Shown here: positions 23,225 through 36,274 of the stretch, one piece after another
How the letters are laid out: every line of letters begins with the position of its first letter
How positions within the stretch are numbered: position 1 is the first letter of the stretch
Assembly: GCA_026545225.1 (NCBI GenBank)
Contig: CM048852.1
Span: 58,969,146-59,033,145 of the forward strand
Length of the DNA stretch: 64,000 nt
Source: Cornus controversa
Taxonomy: Eukaryota; Streptophyta; Magnoliopsida; Cornales; Cornaceae
Direction of reading: 5' to 3'
Notes under the pieces: model-generated
Databases searched by the model: none
Seen by the model: only the letters and a program-made list of their open reading frames with translations
What the model was told of the DNA's origin: nothing
Position numbers and translations under genes: made by a program

Positions 23225-24727
23225 TCATGTACTGCGAGGAAAAAATGTTGAAATGAAAGTGAAAACCAATCCTAAAATTGCGGCAAAGAAAGCGACAGCA
23301 GCCCAGGGAGAAGTAAAATAGGTGTGCAATAGTTGAGCCATCCAAGTCTTCCTCTTGCTGTTGTAGTGTTGTTGAATTTGATCACTAGTGACATCTGCAA
23401 TAGTGCCAGGCACTGGAGGCAAGGCACTATAGGCCATGGTGTTGAATGCTTTTGCCACATCTTCGTCATTGCCGAGGAAGTTATGAATTATATTGTGTGA
23501 TCGCAGCTCCATCACGTCTTCAGCCCCATTTATGAGTGAATTCATGAAATAGATGTAACCGCATACCTCCAAGTTCTTCTCTACATCATCAAAAGGAGGA
23601 GCCAATTCATAGGCCATCATGTTTAGAAAGAGGTATTTGGTTCCGCTGTCAAGACTGACTTGAGGAAGGGTCAGCTGTGCGTAGCCATATAAAGATAAAG
23701 GAGTAGTGAAGCTCAAGTCATTCAAACGAAATGTGGTGCTAGCCTTGAAATGTATCCCCTTTGCTTTCAGTTCTGTGGCTGAACGAAAAATGTGCTTAAA
23801 AACATTGTCGAATGTGGCCTTTAACTCCTCCTCCCAATCTTGCCCTGCTGATCTCGGCCATCTTTTGGACGAAGTACTTTGTCTTGGAGGTGGAGGCCGA
23901 GGCCGAGGCCGAGTCTGACTGGGTTGGTGATCATCAGACTCCTGCTGCAGCCTCCTCCTCCTCCTCCTCATGAGAAATCTTTTCCGCACAAGTTGCAGGA
24001 AATGAAACGGCAGCTCTCTGCTCTCTTGCTTATAATGTTGATCTCTCTTTTTACGCGTGTAAACCAAATTGATTATAGTCTCAATGGATTCCTCCAATTT
24101 GTGTTTGTCTTCATCGTCTTCGTCTTCGTCTTCTAGTAATAGGGATTTTGTATTGATCAAGGTCTGCAGAATCAGAAAAGGAAGTTGGTTCTCCAGCAAA
24201 ATGATGTCAGTGAATAAAATATTATAACCTAAGTAACCTAGATGGTGAATCAAATCTTCACTTGCAGATTCCGCGAAGGTGTACAGGACAAAACAACCAT
24301 CACGGAGCATCATCTCGGCAAATGCTTCGTCGTTATATGCATCTGTTGAGCCAGGAAGGTAGCACTTCCTAGCATCGCCGACTACTTCCAACATCTTGTA
24401 CTTGTACAATTCACGGCCTCCTCGTTTTCTGCCAGCAGCTACGAATGCATCTACTGCTTTGCTCTTCAACTTTTCCGCTTCTTCATACTCAGGCTTGGCC
24501 CCATGGTGATAGGGACCAATTGAAACCACTCTAGGATCAAACAATCCTTTATTCTCTTTTTTCCAACGTAATTCTCGTGGAACCTTCGGTATCATCATCA
24601 TCATCCTTTTCTGCTTCTTTAATTCATCATCAGCAGGTGGACTAGAACTGGATATTAATTCACCTCCTTCTAATTTCATATCTGCCATATTAATGATGTG
24701 GATCTCATGATCAACACTATTTTCCAT
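23225..24727 (-). CDS. DUF247 (UPF0481) membrane-anchored protein, intact copy 1
   Basis: Single-exon, 500-aa protein of the plant DUF247 family (PF03140). I place the start at the ATG at 24727; an upstream in-frame TTG is not a plant start. Visible family features: VPRELR followed by FDPRVVSIGPYHHG near the N-terminus, DARKCYLPGSTDAY, the MMLRDGCFVLY block, DIILLENQLPFLILQ, and the C-terminal half with SATELKAKGIHF, NMMAYELAP and YFMNSLINGAEDV. A hydrophobic segment (WAAVAFFAAILGLVFTF) close to the C-terminus is the usual single membrane anchor. A variable linker carries an acidic run (EDEDEDDED) and an Arg/Pro-rich stretch. The biochemical function is unknown; some grass DUF247 genes determine self-incompatibility, which does not by itself imply that role here. 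Confidence 0.93.
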   Translation of the reverse strand: MENSVDHEIHIINMADMKLEGGELISSSSPPADDELKKQKRMMMMIPKVPRELRWKKENKGLFDPRVVSIGPYHHGAKPEYEEAEKLKSKAVDAFVAAGRKRGGRELYKYKMLEVVGDARKCYLPGSTDAYNDEAFAEMMLRDGCFVLYTFAESASEDLIHHLGYLGYNILFTDIILLENQLPFLILQTLINTKSLLLEDEDEDDEDKHKLEESIETIINLVYTRKKRDQHYKQESRELPFHFLQLVRKRFLMRRRRRRLQQESDDHQPSQTRPRPRPPPPRQSTSSKRWPRSAGQDWEEELKATFDNVFKHIFRSATELKAKGIHFKASTTFRLNDLSFTTPLSLYGYAQLTLPQVSLDSGTKYLFLNMMAYELAPPFDDVEKNLEVCGYIYFMNSLINGAEDVMELRSHNIIHNFLGNDEDVAKAFNTMAYSALPPVPGTIADVTSDQIQQHYNSKRKTWMAQLLHTYFTSPWAAVAFFAAILGLVFTFISTFFPRST

Positions 24728-24852
24728 TCTTTTTTCTTTTTTTGACAAATTCAACTAGTTAATTAAGACAAGTAGCTAGCTCTCTGTCTACTACTTCAAA
24801 CACGAGTTCGGCTTTTGCATGCGTATGATGAAGATGGGATGGTACTGTTCCG

Positions 24853-24900
24853 GAGGATCTCAACTTTTCTCTCACAACAAGCATGGTATTGTATTAATAT
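24853..24900. promoter_or_regulatory. Conserved 5'-flank block of the DUF247 paralogues (copy 1)
   Basis: Text of the form GGATCTCAACTTTTCTCTC then ACAA-AAGCATGGTAT lies 126 bp upstream of the ATG. Near-identical blocks lie at 44598-44641, 54941-54985 and 58427-58470. It may be retained promoter or simply duplicated flank; the sequence does not distinguish these. Confidence 0.6.
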
Positions 24901-25825
24901 TCACCAATCGTGTACGTAATATCGACAAATGTTAGGTAAGGTAGGATTAAAGTGACTAACTAAGATATGATACTAAATGAATGAAGAGAAAGTACAATAG
25001 TATCAATTATAAAAATAAAAGAAATATATAAAATTGTACCAACTATAGACGATTAAACTAATGATTTATATCATAAAAGTATGTAAAAGAGTAATAGAAC
25101 AAAAATTAAAGAGAGTCATGTTATCACATAACCAGATTCATATCAGTCCAAAACAACTGCATAAACATTTAAGTTAGTTTATGTTAGCCCTACCCAATTA
25201 TATGACACGTTTAGTTAGTAATTAAGCCCAACCCAATTAAATAAAACATTTAGTTAATTTATTTATACCCAACCCAATAGCAACTTCTTCTAATATAATA
25301 ATTGCCCGATATAATATGATATACATCTATATCAATATCTATTCTACTATCTATATCTATACCAGTATTAAAAGTACAAGGTGTTTCAAATAATTTAGTA
25401 ATATAAAAATTCTTTTTTAGTAAACTCTTTTATTAATAAACTTTTCATTTATTAAAATAGGGACACAAAAATAAACAATTGGGGTAGAATCTTAAGGATA
25501 ATAGAATTTACCGTAAACAATTGGGTGGTGTAAACAATTAGGAGACATATTTAGATGTATATTACCATAGATTCAATGTAAAGGATTGTTTTAATACTTT
25601 GTCTGCTCTTTTTTTTTTTATTGCATTTCTTTTTTTCAATCAATAAAGTTTTGTAGATTGTTCTAACCTTTGATTATGTAAATTTGTTATATTTGTTTTT
25701 TGTTGGATGAATTTTATTTTATGAGTTCCAATAATAATAATATAATCGTGAAGGATGCTCTTTGATGAATAAGTGGATTGGTTTATAACGTGTTTTATGA
25801 ATCAAAAATGATTTTGAGGAAGGAG

Positions 25826-25990
25826 GTATAAATTGTTTATGGCTTATTGATATGTTACGGTAATTCATATTCTTTGAGATATTTTAGAATAATTTGAATA
25901 GTGTCGGTATAAGTTGTTTATGATTTATTGATTTATTACGGTAATTAATATTCTTTGAGATAGTTGAGAATAATTAGATTAGTGTCGATA
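25826..25990. repeat. Two-copy tandem repeat, period about 81 bp
   Basis: Copies start at 25826 and 25907 with GTATAA-TTGTTTATG and share TTACGGTAATT and ATATTCTTTGAGATA. They differ by several substitutions, so the duplication is not recent. Confidence 0.85.
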
Positions 25991-26953
25991 ATAGTGCCAA
26001 ATAGTGTATGCAAGTTATACTCATTATATATTAGTTGTATACAATTCTATACCAAGTCACCATAAATAATTAGTCTTTTTTGTTACTCTAAAACTCATAA
26101 TTATGACTAAAAGTGTCTATATCAATGTATGAATAAGAAGATATTGTGTATGACTTTATAACGTGCTATTGTAACTAATAAATACAAATTTTGCAATATA
26201 ACTTCAAAATATGCAAATCAAATTGATTTAGGAGTTCTTTTTAAAACGTGTATTTTTGCATTGATTTTTTTTTTATTTGTTTAAATTTATTTTACTTTTT
26301 TTAGTGCAATATTTTTTTAACAAGTATCCTCGCACATTTTTTTTTTTTTTTAGTTTTAGCATGCATCAATTTTTTATTTTATTTTATTCTATATTATAGG
26401 ATTTTATCCTAAAAGATATATACATAAGTGACCAAAATTGTGTTATGCAGGTATTCTACTCCATTCAAATTTTATAAATATCATAATTCCATTTTCCAAC
26501 TTAATCTATCTCTTGCAATTGTGTAAGCAAAGAAAATCCATAAATTGGTGATTTTCGAAAAAAAGATAAAATATTTTTTCAATATTCTTTATTTCAAAGG
26601 TTTGTTAATTGGATTGGTTATTGAATTGAAGAACTATATTTTTAAAGCTTTATTCTAAAGGTATGATAACTAAATTGTTTAGAATTGTTTGAATTACACT
26701 TTTTCTAATAGGAGAAACTAAAGTATATTTAGATTATATTGAAATTTTAAAATATAATGATAATTTATCATGTAATATTGTTGCAAACTAATTCGTTAAT
26801 GACTTCCTTAATATTTTAAATAATGTTATATTTTTTTTCAAATATTGCATTAGTTTATAACTAAAATATATTGCAAAATTCATGATTGAGAACCCTCCTG
26901 TTGCTTTGCCTTCCATTATTTGCTTCTATTACTAACATGCGCGCACACACATA

Positions 26954-27463
26954 CAATAAAACCTCTATAAATTAATAGTGTTGGGACCACATAAATTCTA
27001 TTAATTAAACAAGATATTAATCTATCAATAAATTAATAAGTTATTAATTTAACAAAATATTTTATATACATTTTTTTTTTCAAAACAAGAGTTTATTATT
27101 ATTAACCTTGTTAAATTTATCTTGTTACTAAAATTTGTTTTGTTTTTTTTTTTTTTTTCGAGAAGTACAGGGTGACGGATCTTCTAAGGAAATTTATTCT
27201 TCTCACTAGAATTTGATCCAATGCAAGATTAGCCCAAACCTAAAGGAAAAAGAAACTTAAGAAGGTATTAAGTTCATAATTTTCTTAGTTGTAGACTAAC
27301 TGTATTGATTCTCTAATAAAATTTATTTTTTTTGCTAAAATTTGATCCAATATAAGTCCAAAGATAAAGGAAAAAGAAACTTAAGAAGGTATTTAAATTT
27401 CATTTGATTTTTTTTAAAATATATTTTTTTATATTATGTTTCATTAATATAAATAGAGGTTCT
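26954..27463. mobile_element. Emigrant/pogo-like MITE, decayed
   Basis: The left end CAATAAAACCTCTATAAATT preceded by TA closely matches the terminus of Emigrant-type (pogo/Tc1-mariner) plant MITEs. The right end (ATAAATAGAGGTT at about 27449) is a damaged inverse of it, without a clean TA. Inside, a segment containing GGAAAAAGAAACTTAAGAAG is present twice (about 27185-27272 and 27315-27395). Confidence 0.5.
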
Positions 27464-28476
27464 CACGTGCATCGCATGTGCACCTACACTAGTGTGTGTA
27501 TATATATATATAACCCAAAAGCCTGTATCAGTGTGTGGATTCTTGTTCATTCTCCCTCTTTCACCTATTTCTCTTTTTTCTATTACTAAAATTCATTAAT
27601 TTTTCATTCTTCAAAACACTAATCCTATTTTATTTTCTAATACTCTTATGTATATTGAATATACTTTACATGATGATATAAATACACTGCTATACATACA
27701 TTTACCCATATACAATTATACAATACATATATAGTATATATATCTTTGTACATATACGTATAAACTAATATTAAATTGATGAAATTTGTTTTTTTTGGCA
27801 GATTTAGAAAAAGTGTATGAGCAAAGTTCACAGTTGTAGTAACGAACGCGGTTGCGGTGTAATAGACTCGAGTCTGTATCGGTGTAACATAATGTAATAT
27901 GTTATCTCAGTGAATTATGATGATTTTTATTTGAGTATTTGAAGATCATTTAACACAAGTGGTGACCTATTTATAATTTTAAGTCATCATCCTAATTGTA
28001 TTTTTTACTAAATTAATGAACAATAATAGATTTAATCATTACATAAATGAAAATTCAAACCATATATAATAAATGATAAGAGAAAATTTTAAAAATATAA
28101 TACAAGTCAATATTACAAAAAAATTATGAATCATAACATTTATATTAATATTGTGTGTATGCATAATTACTTTGTTAATATAATTAATACTCTATGTTTG
28201 TTGTGTTTCAGAAATGAAAATGAAAATGAAAAGTTTTATTTAGATTAAATAGAATAAAGGTGCAATGTTAAAAGATCTTAAATTCCTATAGCACTCTTCA
28301 AAGGTTTTATTCTTATGCATTAGAAATATCTAAAACAATAGTATAAATTTAGCAATTGGCCCTCACTACAACAAAAAGGGCTATTGTGGCCAAGTTTTAG
28401 TGGCAGCTAAAATTAAGCCGCCACCTAAAAATTTTTTTCCTAATCTAAATTCATGTGGCCTCTTTCATTTCTCACT

Positions 28477-29109
28477 AGGTGTATAACTTGAGTTGGACAA
28501 TTCGAATCGAATTCAAGTCTAGTCCAATTTTTTATGGGTTTGGGCAATTATTTTTATAATTAGGGTTGAGCTTGGGTTGAAAAACTTCAACTCGAACTTA
28601 ATTAAGGTTAGACTTGAGTTGAGGTGCCAATAATCCGAGCTCAACCCGAACCCAAATTATAATATTATTTTTATACATATTTTTTATTTTAAATATATTA
28701 TATATAATATTCAAATTATAATAACTTTTTTCTTTTCAACTTCCTTTATTTAAATCTTAATTTATTGTATGTTAACACTTCGGATAATTAATTTGCTAAG
28801 ATTTGTTTGTAATTTTTTAGAAATTTGCATTAAGTTCTTAATTTTTTTGTGTATTTAGAGTAATCTAATGTGAAACTTATTAAAGATCACTTTAAATTTT
28901 CAACATGGAGATTGGTGATATAGATAACCCAAATTAATCCGACTTTCTAATCCAAAATCTCGACCCAAGTTTTAAAATTTAAAGATGGATTAGGTTAAAG
29001 TTGAGTAGTTAGAGTTGAAAGTAGGGTTAGAGTTGTATTGTTGTTCAACATTTCATATGTAAAATTAAACTCGAGTTGTAACTTTAATCCATCGGAGTTG
29101 TAGTCCTGT
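28477..29109. mobile_element. hAT-like insertion nested in the CACTA element
   Basis: TTCTCACT flanks the segment at 28469-28476 and 29110-29117, an 8-bp direct duplication as expected for hAT insertion. The ends (AGGTGTATAACTTGAG; reverse of the right end ACAGGACTACAACTC) are weakly inverted. The interior is full of complementary GAGTTG/CAACTC and AACCCGA motifs, usual for non-autonomous hAT elements. No transposase. Confidence 0.55.
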
Positions 29110-31166
29110 TTCTCACTCTCTCACTCTATCTGAGCACAAATTCTTTCTCTGTTACCAAGATTTTCAATCGAGAGCTTCATTTACATTTCAGGGAGAAATC
29201 GAAACCAAACTAAGCTGTTGAGTTCGTTAATTGATCTGTCCTATTTGATTTTGGAGCTAAATCGATATTTGATTCGTCAAAACTAGCCAACGATCAGTGT
29301 TATTTTCATTTTCATCCACTCACAGATAAATTCCATCAACTTTGCTTCGTTTTTGTTGGAATTCATTCTTTAATTGGTGTTAATATTGTATAAACCCTAG
29401 CTTTCTAAGAGTTTGAAGTTGGCTTTAGAACCCTGCTTCAACTTTTAATCAATCTTGACATATAAATTCATTCAAAATTGTTGACGACATGATTATTCTA
29501 TTAATATGATTCCTTGTTTTGTATGCAAAATATATTATGTTAATGTCTGTAGTTTGAATTATCAGTTATATATTTGATGTTGTATTTTCATTTGTTTATC
29601 TTGAAACAATTGACCATAGACCTTGGTTTACAATCAACAGTGTATTAAGAAGCATCTTCATGTAAGAACGACTATAAATTGATTTTAAATTTGAAATATA
29701 ATTGCTCATCTCTGATCAAATTTTCGCTTCTAACCTCCAATAAAAATGCAAAAGAAGTGATAAAAAAATTATTAAGCTTAGGCCTTCTTTTTATGTCCAA
29801 TTTGTTTTAAGATCTTAAGTTATTTTACTATTATAATTTATTTTTATACATGTGTTTTATTCATATAAAAATTGGGAATAGATTTTCTTTGAGCCTTGTA
29901 AGGAAGGATTAGGGTGTTAGCCCTGGCTGACAATATTCAGAGATGATTAATGGTTGATTGGTTTCTTTTTAGTCATTCAATTTTTTTGGGCTATTTTCGG
30001 TTTTCACAAGTTTTGATTGATATATTTTATTCGATATTGTCTACTAATTTCCTTCAGCCGTATTTTGGTCCATTTTAGGGTTTTGACGTATTTTGAAAAG
30101 ATTTTGAAAATAATACCTATTGTTTTCTATTTGTATACATTCAAAATTTTCCCTTAGGCTATTATTCCGGTGGCTTTGGGTATTTACTTCCAAGCCCCAA
30201 GTCAAGGTTTCGAGAATATAGTAGAAGAGAAGAAAGAGAAAAAAAAAAGTTAATAAATAAAGAAAACCAGATCTGTAATCTGTTAATGTGCAAACAAAAA
30301 AAGAAGAAAAGAGGATGTTGCACAGGACTTGTTGTAGTTACAAATAGAGAGAGCTATGAGATTGATGAAAAAGCTGAACAACCAGGCAAAATACTTATCT
30401 TCAAAGTTGAGAAAACAGGGGAGAGAAGAAGAATATTAAAAGTCATGCCTCAATTAAGCTCATCATCATTTTGCATTCAGACTCTATATATGATTTGTCA
30501 TCTACTGTTTTTTCAAGCAATTTTCTTCATGTCCAATCCTTCTTTTTAATACTAAAAGTTGTGGTGATGTATTACAAGCTGAGCATTTCTATTCTGATCT
30601 ATCTTCTTGTGTTTTGAGGCCCAGGTCACACAAGGAATAAAGCATTGTGTTTGTTGAGGAAAGAAAAGTAGAAAAAGCAAAATCAGCTTTGAGAAGCATA
30701 GCCTCATGTTCGCTTACTAAATGTGGAAACATTCAAAAGTGCAGTTTGGTTTAATGTTGAAACCCACTAAAACATATATATTTTTTTATTAGTCTATTAG
30801 TAGTCAATCCTTTCTTTTATTTTTTCATTCAGTACTCCATACTTTGATTTTTGTCATTTTAGTCCTTCTTGGTGGTACTTGAACATTCCTTTACTTTCTC
30901 TTTGACTTTAGTTGTAGAAATTTTACTGGCAGCTGTTATTGTCTAATGATGAGCCATGGCATTGCTACTCTAGTGGCATATTGAGGTTGAATCCTTTTAC
31001 TTACTTTGTTGGTACTTTGTTACATAAACAAATATGTATAAGAGTTGGATAAAAAAACCAAGGTACCTAAACAAAATGCTTTTTATCCAAATTAATAGAG
31101 CTAATAAGTACAACAATATATGTTAGTAAGTTACCATTAACAAATTTTTTTTGTTGGATAAAATAG

Positions 31167-32400
31167 GGTGAGCAATGAATATCTAGAAGGAGTTGGAAGA
31201 TTCCTAGAGTTTGCATTTGCTAATGCAGCTCATGAAGGAATGATATTGTGCCCATGCATTAAATGTGTGAACTAGTTTTGGAAGAATTGTTGAGATGTAT
31301 TATCGAGATGTATTAGATGATATTGTTGTCAATGGGTTTTTTAAGAATTACACACTTTGAATTCACTGGGGAGGAAGTATCTTCAGGAGTTGCTAATGAA
31401 ACTGTTGACCAGGGCTTCGATGAAGATAACGATATGCATGATATGCTGCATGATGCATTTGGAATGAGAAGTCATGAGGATGAAAGGGATGACCCAATGC
31501 ATGAAGCTAGTGAGAGGCCTAATGCAGAGGCTACAAGGTTTTTTAAATTGATAGAAGATGCTGAGATAGAATTGTACCCATAATGTGAAAAGTTCTCAAA
31601 ACTCTCTTTCATTATTCGGTTGTTTCACCTTAAATATCTCGGTGGCTAGAGCGACAAAACCTTTTCTATGTTGCTTAGTTGTTGAAAGAGGCATTTCCTA
31701 TGGCTGAAACATTATCAAAATTCTTGTATGAGACTAAAAAGATCATTAAAGATTTAGAATTAACATACAACAAAATTGATGCTTGTCCAAATGATTTTAT
31801 GTTATATTGGAAAGAGCATGCGAATGATGAGGTGTGTGCAAGGTGTGTGCGACATTTGGTGCTTCTAGGTGGAAAAATGTTGAACATGAATCAGTAGATG
31901 AAGCTTTTTCATCTAAAAAGAACAAAAATATCCCTGCCAATGTATTACGTCACTTTCCTTTGATACCGAGGTTGAAGAGATTGTTTATGTCCTCAAAAAC
32001 AGCAACCTCAATGAGATGGCATGTAGAAGGGCGTATCGATGATGGGTTCTTGAGGCATCCGACTGATTCACTGCTTGGAGAACTTTTGACAATGATCACC
32101 CTGAGTTTTCTAAAGAAATTCGTAATGTAAAACTCGGATTATCAACTAATGGTTTAAATCTTTTCAATGCCATAAGCATTTGTCACCTGGGATGTGCATG
32201 AAACAATCGTATCTTATAATGTCATTACTTATTCCTAGACTTGGGGGGTCGAAAAATAACGTTGACGTGTATTTGCAACCTCTGATTGGAAGTCCAACTT
32301 AATTCTCCATAATCTAGATATTATGCACATACATAGAGAAGAATGTGTGTGACAGTTTAATTGGGACACTCCTGAATATTGAAGGAAAAACTAAAGAACA
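31167..32400 (+). pseudogene. CACTA transposase (TNP2-type) pseudogene
   Basis: Starts with a Transpos_assoc-type segment (NEYLEGVGRFLEFAF, then the Cys motif CPCIKC), followed by the acidic linker and TNP2/Transposase_21 pieces such as LYWKEHANDE, RHFPLIPRLKRLFMSSKTAT and NDHPEFSKEIRNVKLGL. It is interrupted by in-frame stops (right after CIKCVN, and after EIELYP at 31582) and several frame changes (for example near 31670, 31845 and 32070). It cannot encode an active enzyme. Confidence 0.85.
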
Positions 32401-33129
32401 TTTGAAGGCCCGTCTTGGTTTGCAACGTATTGGTTTTATTCAATTTCTAACCTGTTAGAACATTATTTTACACACGCCACCACAACATGCAAGATCATCC
32501 TCCTCTTCAAATACACGTGTCGGTTCATCCTCTAAGGTATATTTTGTAAATTTTAGGTAAACCATTTCATTCAATTCCTAACCTGTTAGAACATTATTTT
32601 ACATCCATAATCCTCTGATATGCCATATTTGTTCTGTACATATAATATGTTAGTCACTAATTCAAAATCCTAATGTCAGCCTATTTGGTGCTTCAACTCT
32701 TGGAAATTTCATTAGCTTGTCTTCACTTACTTGAATTAATCTGAAACCATCTTGAAACCAATATGATATTTATGATCATTGATCACTAACCATCCATCTC
32801 CATCGGTTGAAGGTTAATGGCTTGGGATATAGACAGGGATCGCAATTGATCTCTCTTGTATAGACGTATATTCTCCAACCTTTGGGGATAACAAATCCAG
32901 AAAAAGAGAGAGAAAGTTATGTGATTTCTGCAAGTGATTGGTATGATTTTTGAGTAGTTCTATGGTGGTTATTTTCAAAGTACTACATTCTCATGGTTTT
33001 TTTCAAATTATTAAGTTTCAGCTTTGTCTTGGTATCTGCGTATCTTAATTCATGTTTATTTAATAATGTCAGTGATTGATTTCCAGTTTTTTGAAGCTGA
33101 ATTAAAAGAAAGTATGCTGGAATATGTGC

Positions 33130-33400
33130 TTTTTATATATTAAGGTTGAAGGTCTAGTTGAAGTTCTCTTGTTGAGTCTTGGAACCTCTACTACTATTGT
33201 GGCGAAAGGAACTATTCGAAGTAAGAATCCATTGACAAAAGTAAGGGGTATTGAACTAGGACTTGACCATTGGGAAGTACATATTTTGGTACCGATAGTA
33301 CGACATGAGCCTTTACCGAGACCGGATAACCGTTTTAGAGTAGTTGGGGATTCTACTGGAGCAAGTGTTGCATGGCCATCTTCTTGTGTACTTCTCTTTA
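33130..33400 (+). pseudogene. C-terminal module of the CACTA transposase
   Basis: An open plus-strand stretch with IVAKGTIRSKNPLTKVRGIE, HEPLPRPDNRF and GASVAWPSS, the arrangement found at the C-terminus of plant En/Spm-like transposase proteins. It probably was the last exon of the gene at 31167-32400. A damaged Transposase_21 core lies between them, or the intervening sequence has been lost. Confidence 0.7.
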
Positions 33401-33963
33401 AAGACATCAATTTATATTGTATTTGTGACTGTAATATATTGTTTTGCTTAAAACTTTACAAGTCACATATAAAAGGAGATATTGTGCACTAATGATTATC
33501 ATTGGTATTTAAGATTTTTAGTGAGGTTGTGATTAATATCATACCATAAATTCGGGAGTTTGGTGCATCATTTAGTAAATAAATACTGTTAATGTCTCTG
33601 CAACACCTTTTTGTTTTTTTTGTGTGGATGAGTATTTGCTCTCTTTTTCCTCTCTCCCCTTTTTGTAGCTCTCTAAGCCTTGTTTTGATGGTTTCAAGCT
33701 AGACATTTACTGCAACTAGAATTGATCAGCCGGTTAAGTTACACTTAATTGTATCAACACTAACTATTTTTTTCTTTTCCTTTTAGTGAGAGGATTCCCC
33801 ATACTTGATTTTCCTTATATATCTATAATATTCTTCAGTTGTTCATGATGGTTAGTATTTCGAAAGTACTCCGTTTTCTCCTTTCGAGAGAATATAAAAT
33901 CAATGAAGTTTTCAAGTACATGTTTAGAAATTTCTGATTGAAATCATACTTCCTACACATAAT

Positions 33964-33994
<31 letters not shown>

Positions 33995-34604
33995 TTTTTT
34001 TATAGTTTGTTAGGATGGTTTAAATTGTTGTAATAATATTTTGGAAGCATTGCTCATTTGTTTGTCGTTGTTCTTTTCCCTTTACTCTTTTTTGTATGGT
34101 GACTGCACTTGTTAATTAGGTTGTCCTGTAGCAATTTAGAAGAATTTCACATACAAGGAATACTATGATAAATTTTGGAATAATTTTTAAATTTTGACAA
34201 GTTTAAAGGAACACTTTTTTGTGCTATAATGCTTCTCATTTATGCTTGATATATATATGTACGTTGACCAATCAGGTATTGATATATAATTGTTTTGTTA
34301 TATAGGTTTGCCATTAGGTTTATAACCTGTCAAAAAAAGGAAAAAGAAAGAAAAAAAAAACACAAACAGGTTTCTAGCATTTAAGCTCAATAATTTTTTT
34401 TAAAAAAAGACCCCGCTATAACTTAAAAAAAAAAAAATTTTAAAACACTGCTATGACGCCCAAAAACAACCGCCGCTGTAGTTTTAAAATTCATTGTTGA
34501 TGTTTGAGTTATTTTGGCGGCCACTAGGCTGACACACATCCGGCGGTTTTTAATACTTTTAGCGGTGGCTTTGATCGTTGCTAAAGGTCCTAATTGTTGT
34601 AGTC

Positions 34605-36274
34605 TGCTGTATAATTATCAACATACTTGTGAACCAGTGGGTAGATAATCACAATCGGCAAAACTAGCCGCTTGGGTTTGATTCTTCTAAACCCTCAGGT
34701 GGTTTTACCAAACAAGTCTGCAGCCGTCTTTGCACCATCATGATCCATAGGATGCGTCGTTTGTAAATGGAGATGGGCTTGCAAATAAAAAATAGAATTT
34801 AATTTGCATGGTCAAATTTCAAGTAATGTTACAATATTCTAGCCATTTTTTGTGCAACTTTAGAAGTGTCAAATAACTCTAAAGATTGTGATTAACAATA
34901 AAATTAGAAGGGTACTTTAGAATCCTTTACTCGAACTACAACTGAGTATATAGAGTATAAATTTAACAAAATCTTGAATAACTCTAAAAATGGTACATGA
35001 TGGTTGATAATGCTTAACAATAAAACTAGAAGGGTGCTTTAGAATCCTTTAGTTGAACTAAAATCGAGTATATGGAGTGTAAATTTAACAAAAATAACCA
35101 ATTTCGGTATCCATATCTAAGATCGATAATACAAAATGAAAAGGTTATTTAAAACAATCAATTTCAGTATCTAAGTACAAAATAAAAAAGGTTATTCAAA
35201 ACAATCAATTTCGGTATCTAGGATCGATTAGGTGCGAATTGGACAAAATAGAAACAAGTGAGATATTATGTGATAAAAGAATAACACATAATCTAAAAGA
35301 ATTTTTTTTTTGTAGGACCGTTATTACTGCATAATATTCACCCATCTAAACATACCTATAGTTTTGAAAGCACTTCATGGCAACACAACTCATCAATACA
35401 ATTGCTTACCTTACCCAAAAGAAAAGAAAAAAAGAAAAAAAAAACCTTGGTACATTTATTCAACCATTGAAGTTGTGATTGTGTTATTTAGCTAGGGAGA
35501 ATAGAAGTTCTTAGCAAGAGATTAGTGGAACTCAAGATTGAAGTGTTGGGTCAATCAAAGCCCTGGAAAATAAACATTGTTTTTTAATAAAAGGAACAGT
35601 TTGGATATATACGAGTATTTGATTCCAGTTTCTTATATTGAATTTTGTAAAATGGGAGATCCAGGTTGAAGTCTGTGCTCTAGGATACTTGAAAGAACAC
35701 CACAATAGTTAGATAGTAGAAGTAAAGATTGGGAATTGAGCAAAAGTCACATAATCACCTCTAGGTCGGTTTAATACTTGAGAAACAACTAGGTATATAT
35801 TCTGTTTTGTAATTCATGAATCTAAGTAAGGTTCATATAAATTACTACTTATGATCATATTTTGGTTGTAATATGTCTATGGATGAAAGTCTAAGAAGAA
35901 TTTTTTACTTTTTAAAAGTGACTGAGTAATTAAAACAAATCCCTTTAACTAAAGTAAGGAATACATGAAACAAAAAATAAAATAAAGAAAAAGTCTTAAA
36001 AGGATTATTTGCATCTTTATTTTGGAACAATACTTGATTTGTTTTTTTAAAATAATGTTTTGTAGAGTGAAAAATTATCGTCAAATGTGCAGTAAAGATG
36101 GTATTCATCCATTGGATTATGAAAGTGTGGATTCCACTTGCGTTATTTAAGAATGAGAGTGATTCACTTTTTCAATTCGATAATAATTTTTACTATGTCT
36201 ATCATTACTTTTTTTTTCTTCATTTTTTCAATTCAGCGATAACTTTCAATGTGTCTATCATTACTCTTTTTTTT
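34605..36274. other. AT-rich intergenic region with short tandem duplications
   Basis: A two-copy repeat of about 105-120 bp (34872-35095; shared AATAACTCTAAA, AGAAGGGT-CTTTAGAATCC and AAATTTAACAAAA) is followed by three short units containing CAATTTCGGTATC/CAATTTCAGTATC (35098-35222). A duplicated string TATCATTACT lies in the segment just before the DUF247 relic. No gene was seen. Confidence 0.6.

Larger units (their letters stand above)
24901..28363. other. AT-rich intergenic region between DUF247 gene 1 and the CACTA element
   Basis: No gene seen. Holds a two-copy tandem repeat of about 81 bp (25826-25990), an Emigrant-like element (26954-27463) and many long A/T runs. Short repeated motifs of the form AACCCAATTA with AACATTTAGTTA lie at about 25190-25280. 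Confidence 0.6.
28364..34604 (+). mobile_element. Degenerate CACTA (En/Spm) DNA transposon
   Basis: The left terminus CACTACAACAAAAAGGGC (28364) is a canonical CACTA end. The right terminus read in reverse, GACTACAACAATTAGG (34604), is a mutated version. Both ends carry GGCGGC/GCCGCC-type subterminal motifs (for example GCCGCCACC at about 28419 and TGGCGGCC at about 34514). Internal plus-strand sequence encodes a Transpos_assoc domain, TNP2 fragments and the C-terminal module of plant CACTA transposases, all broken. No 3-bp target duplication matches (CCT left, TGC right), so one end may have decayed or been replaced. Other internal sequence (29118-31160) is unassigned apart from an 87-aa open frame at 30286-30549 of unknown meaning. 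Confidence 0.8.

Noticed and set aside
24728..24754. Nine-codon N-terminal extension of DUF247 copy 1
   Set aside because: It begins at TTG, not ATG. The first ATG is at 24727.
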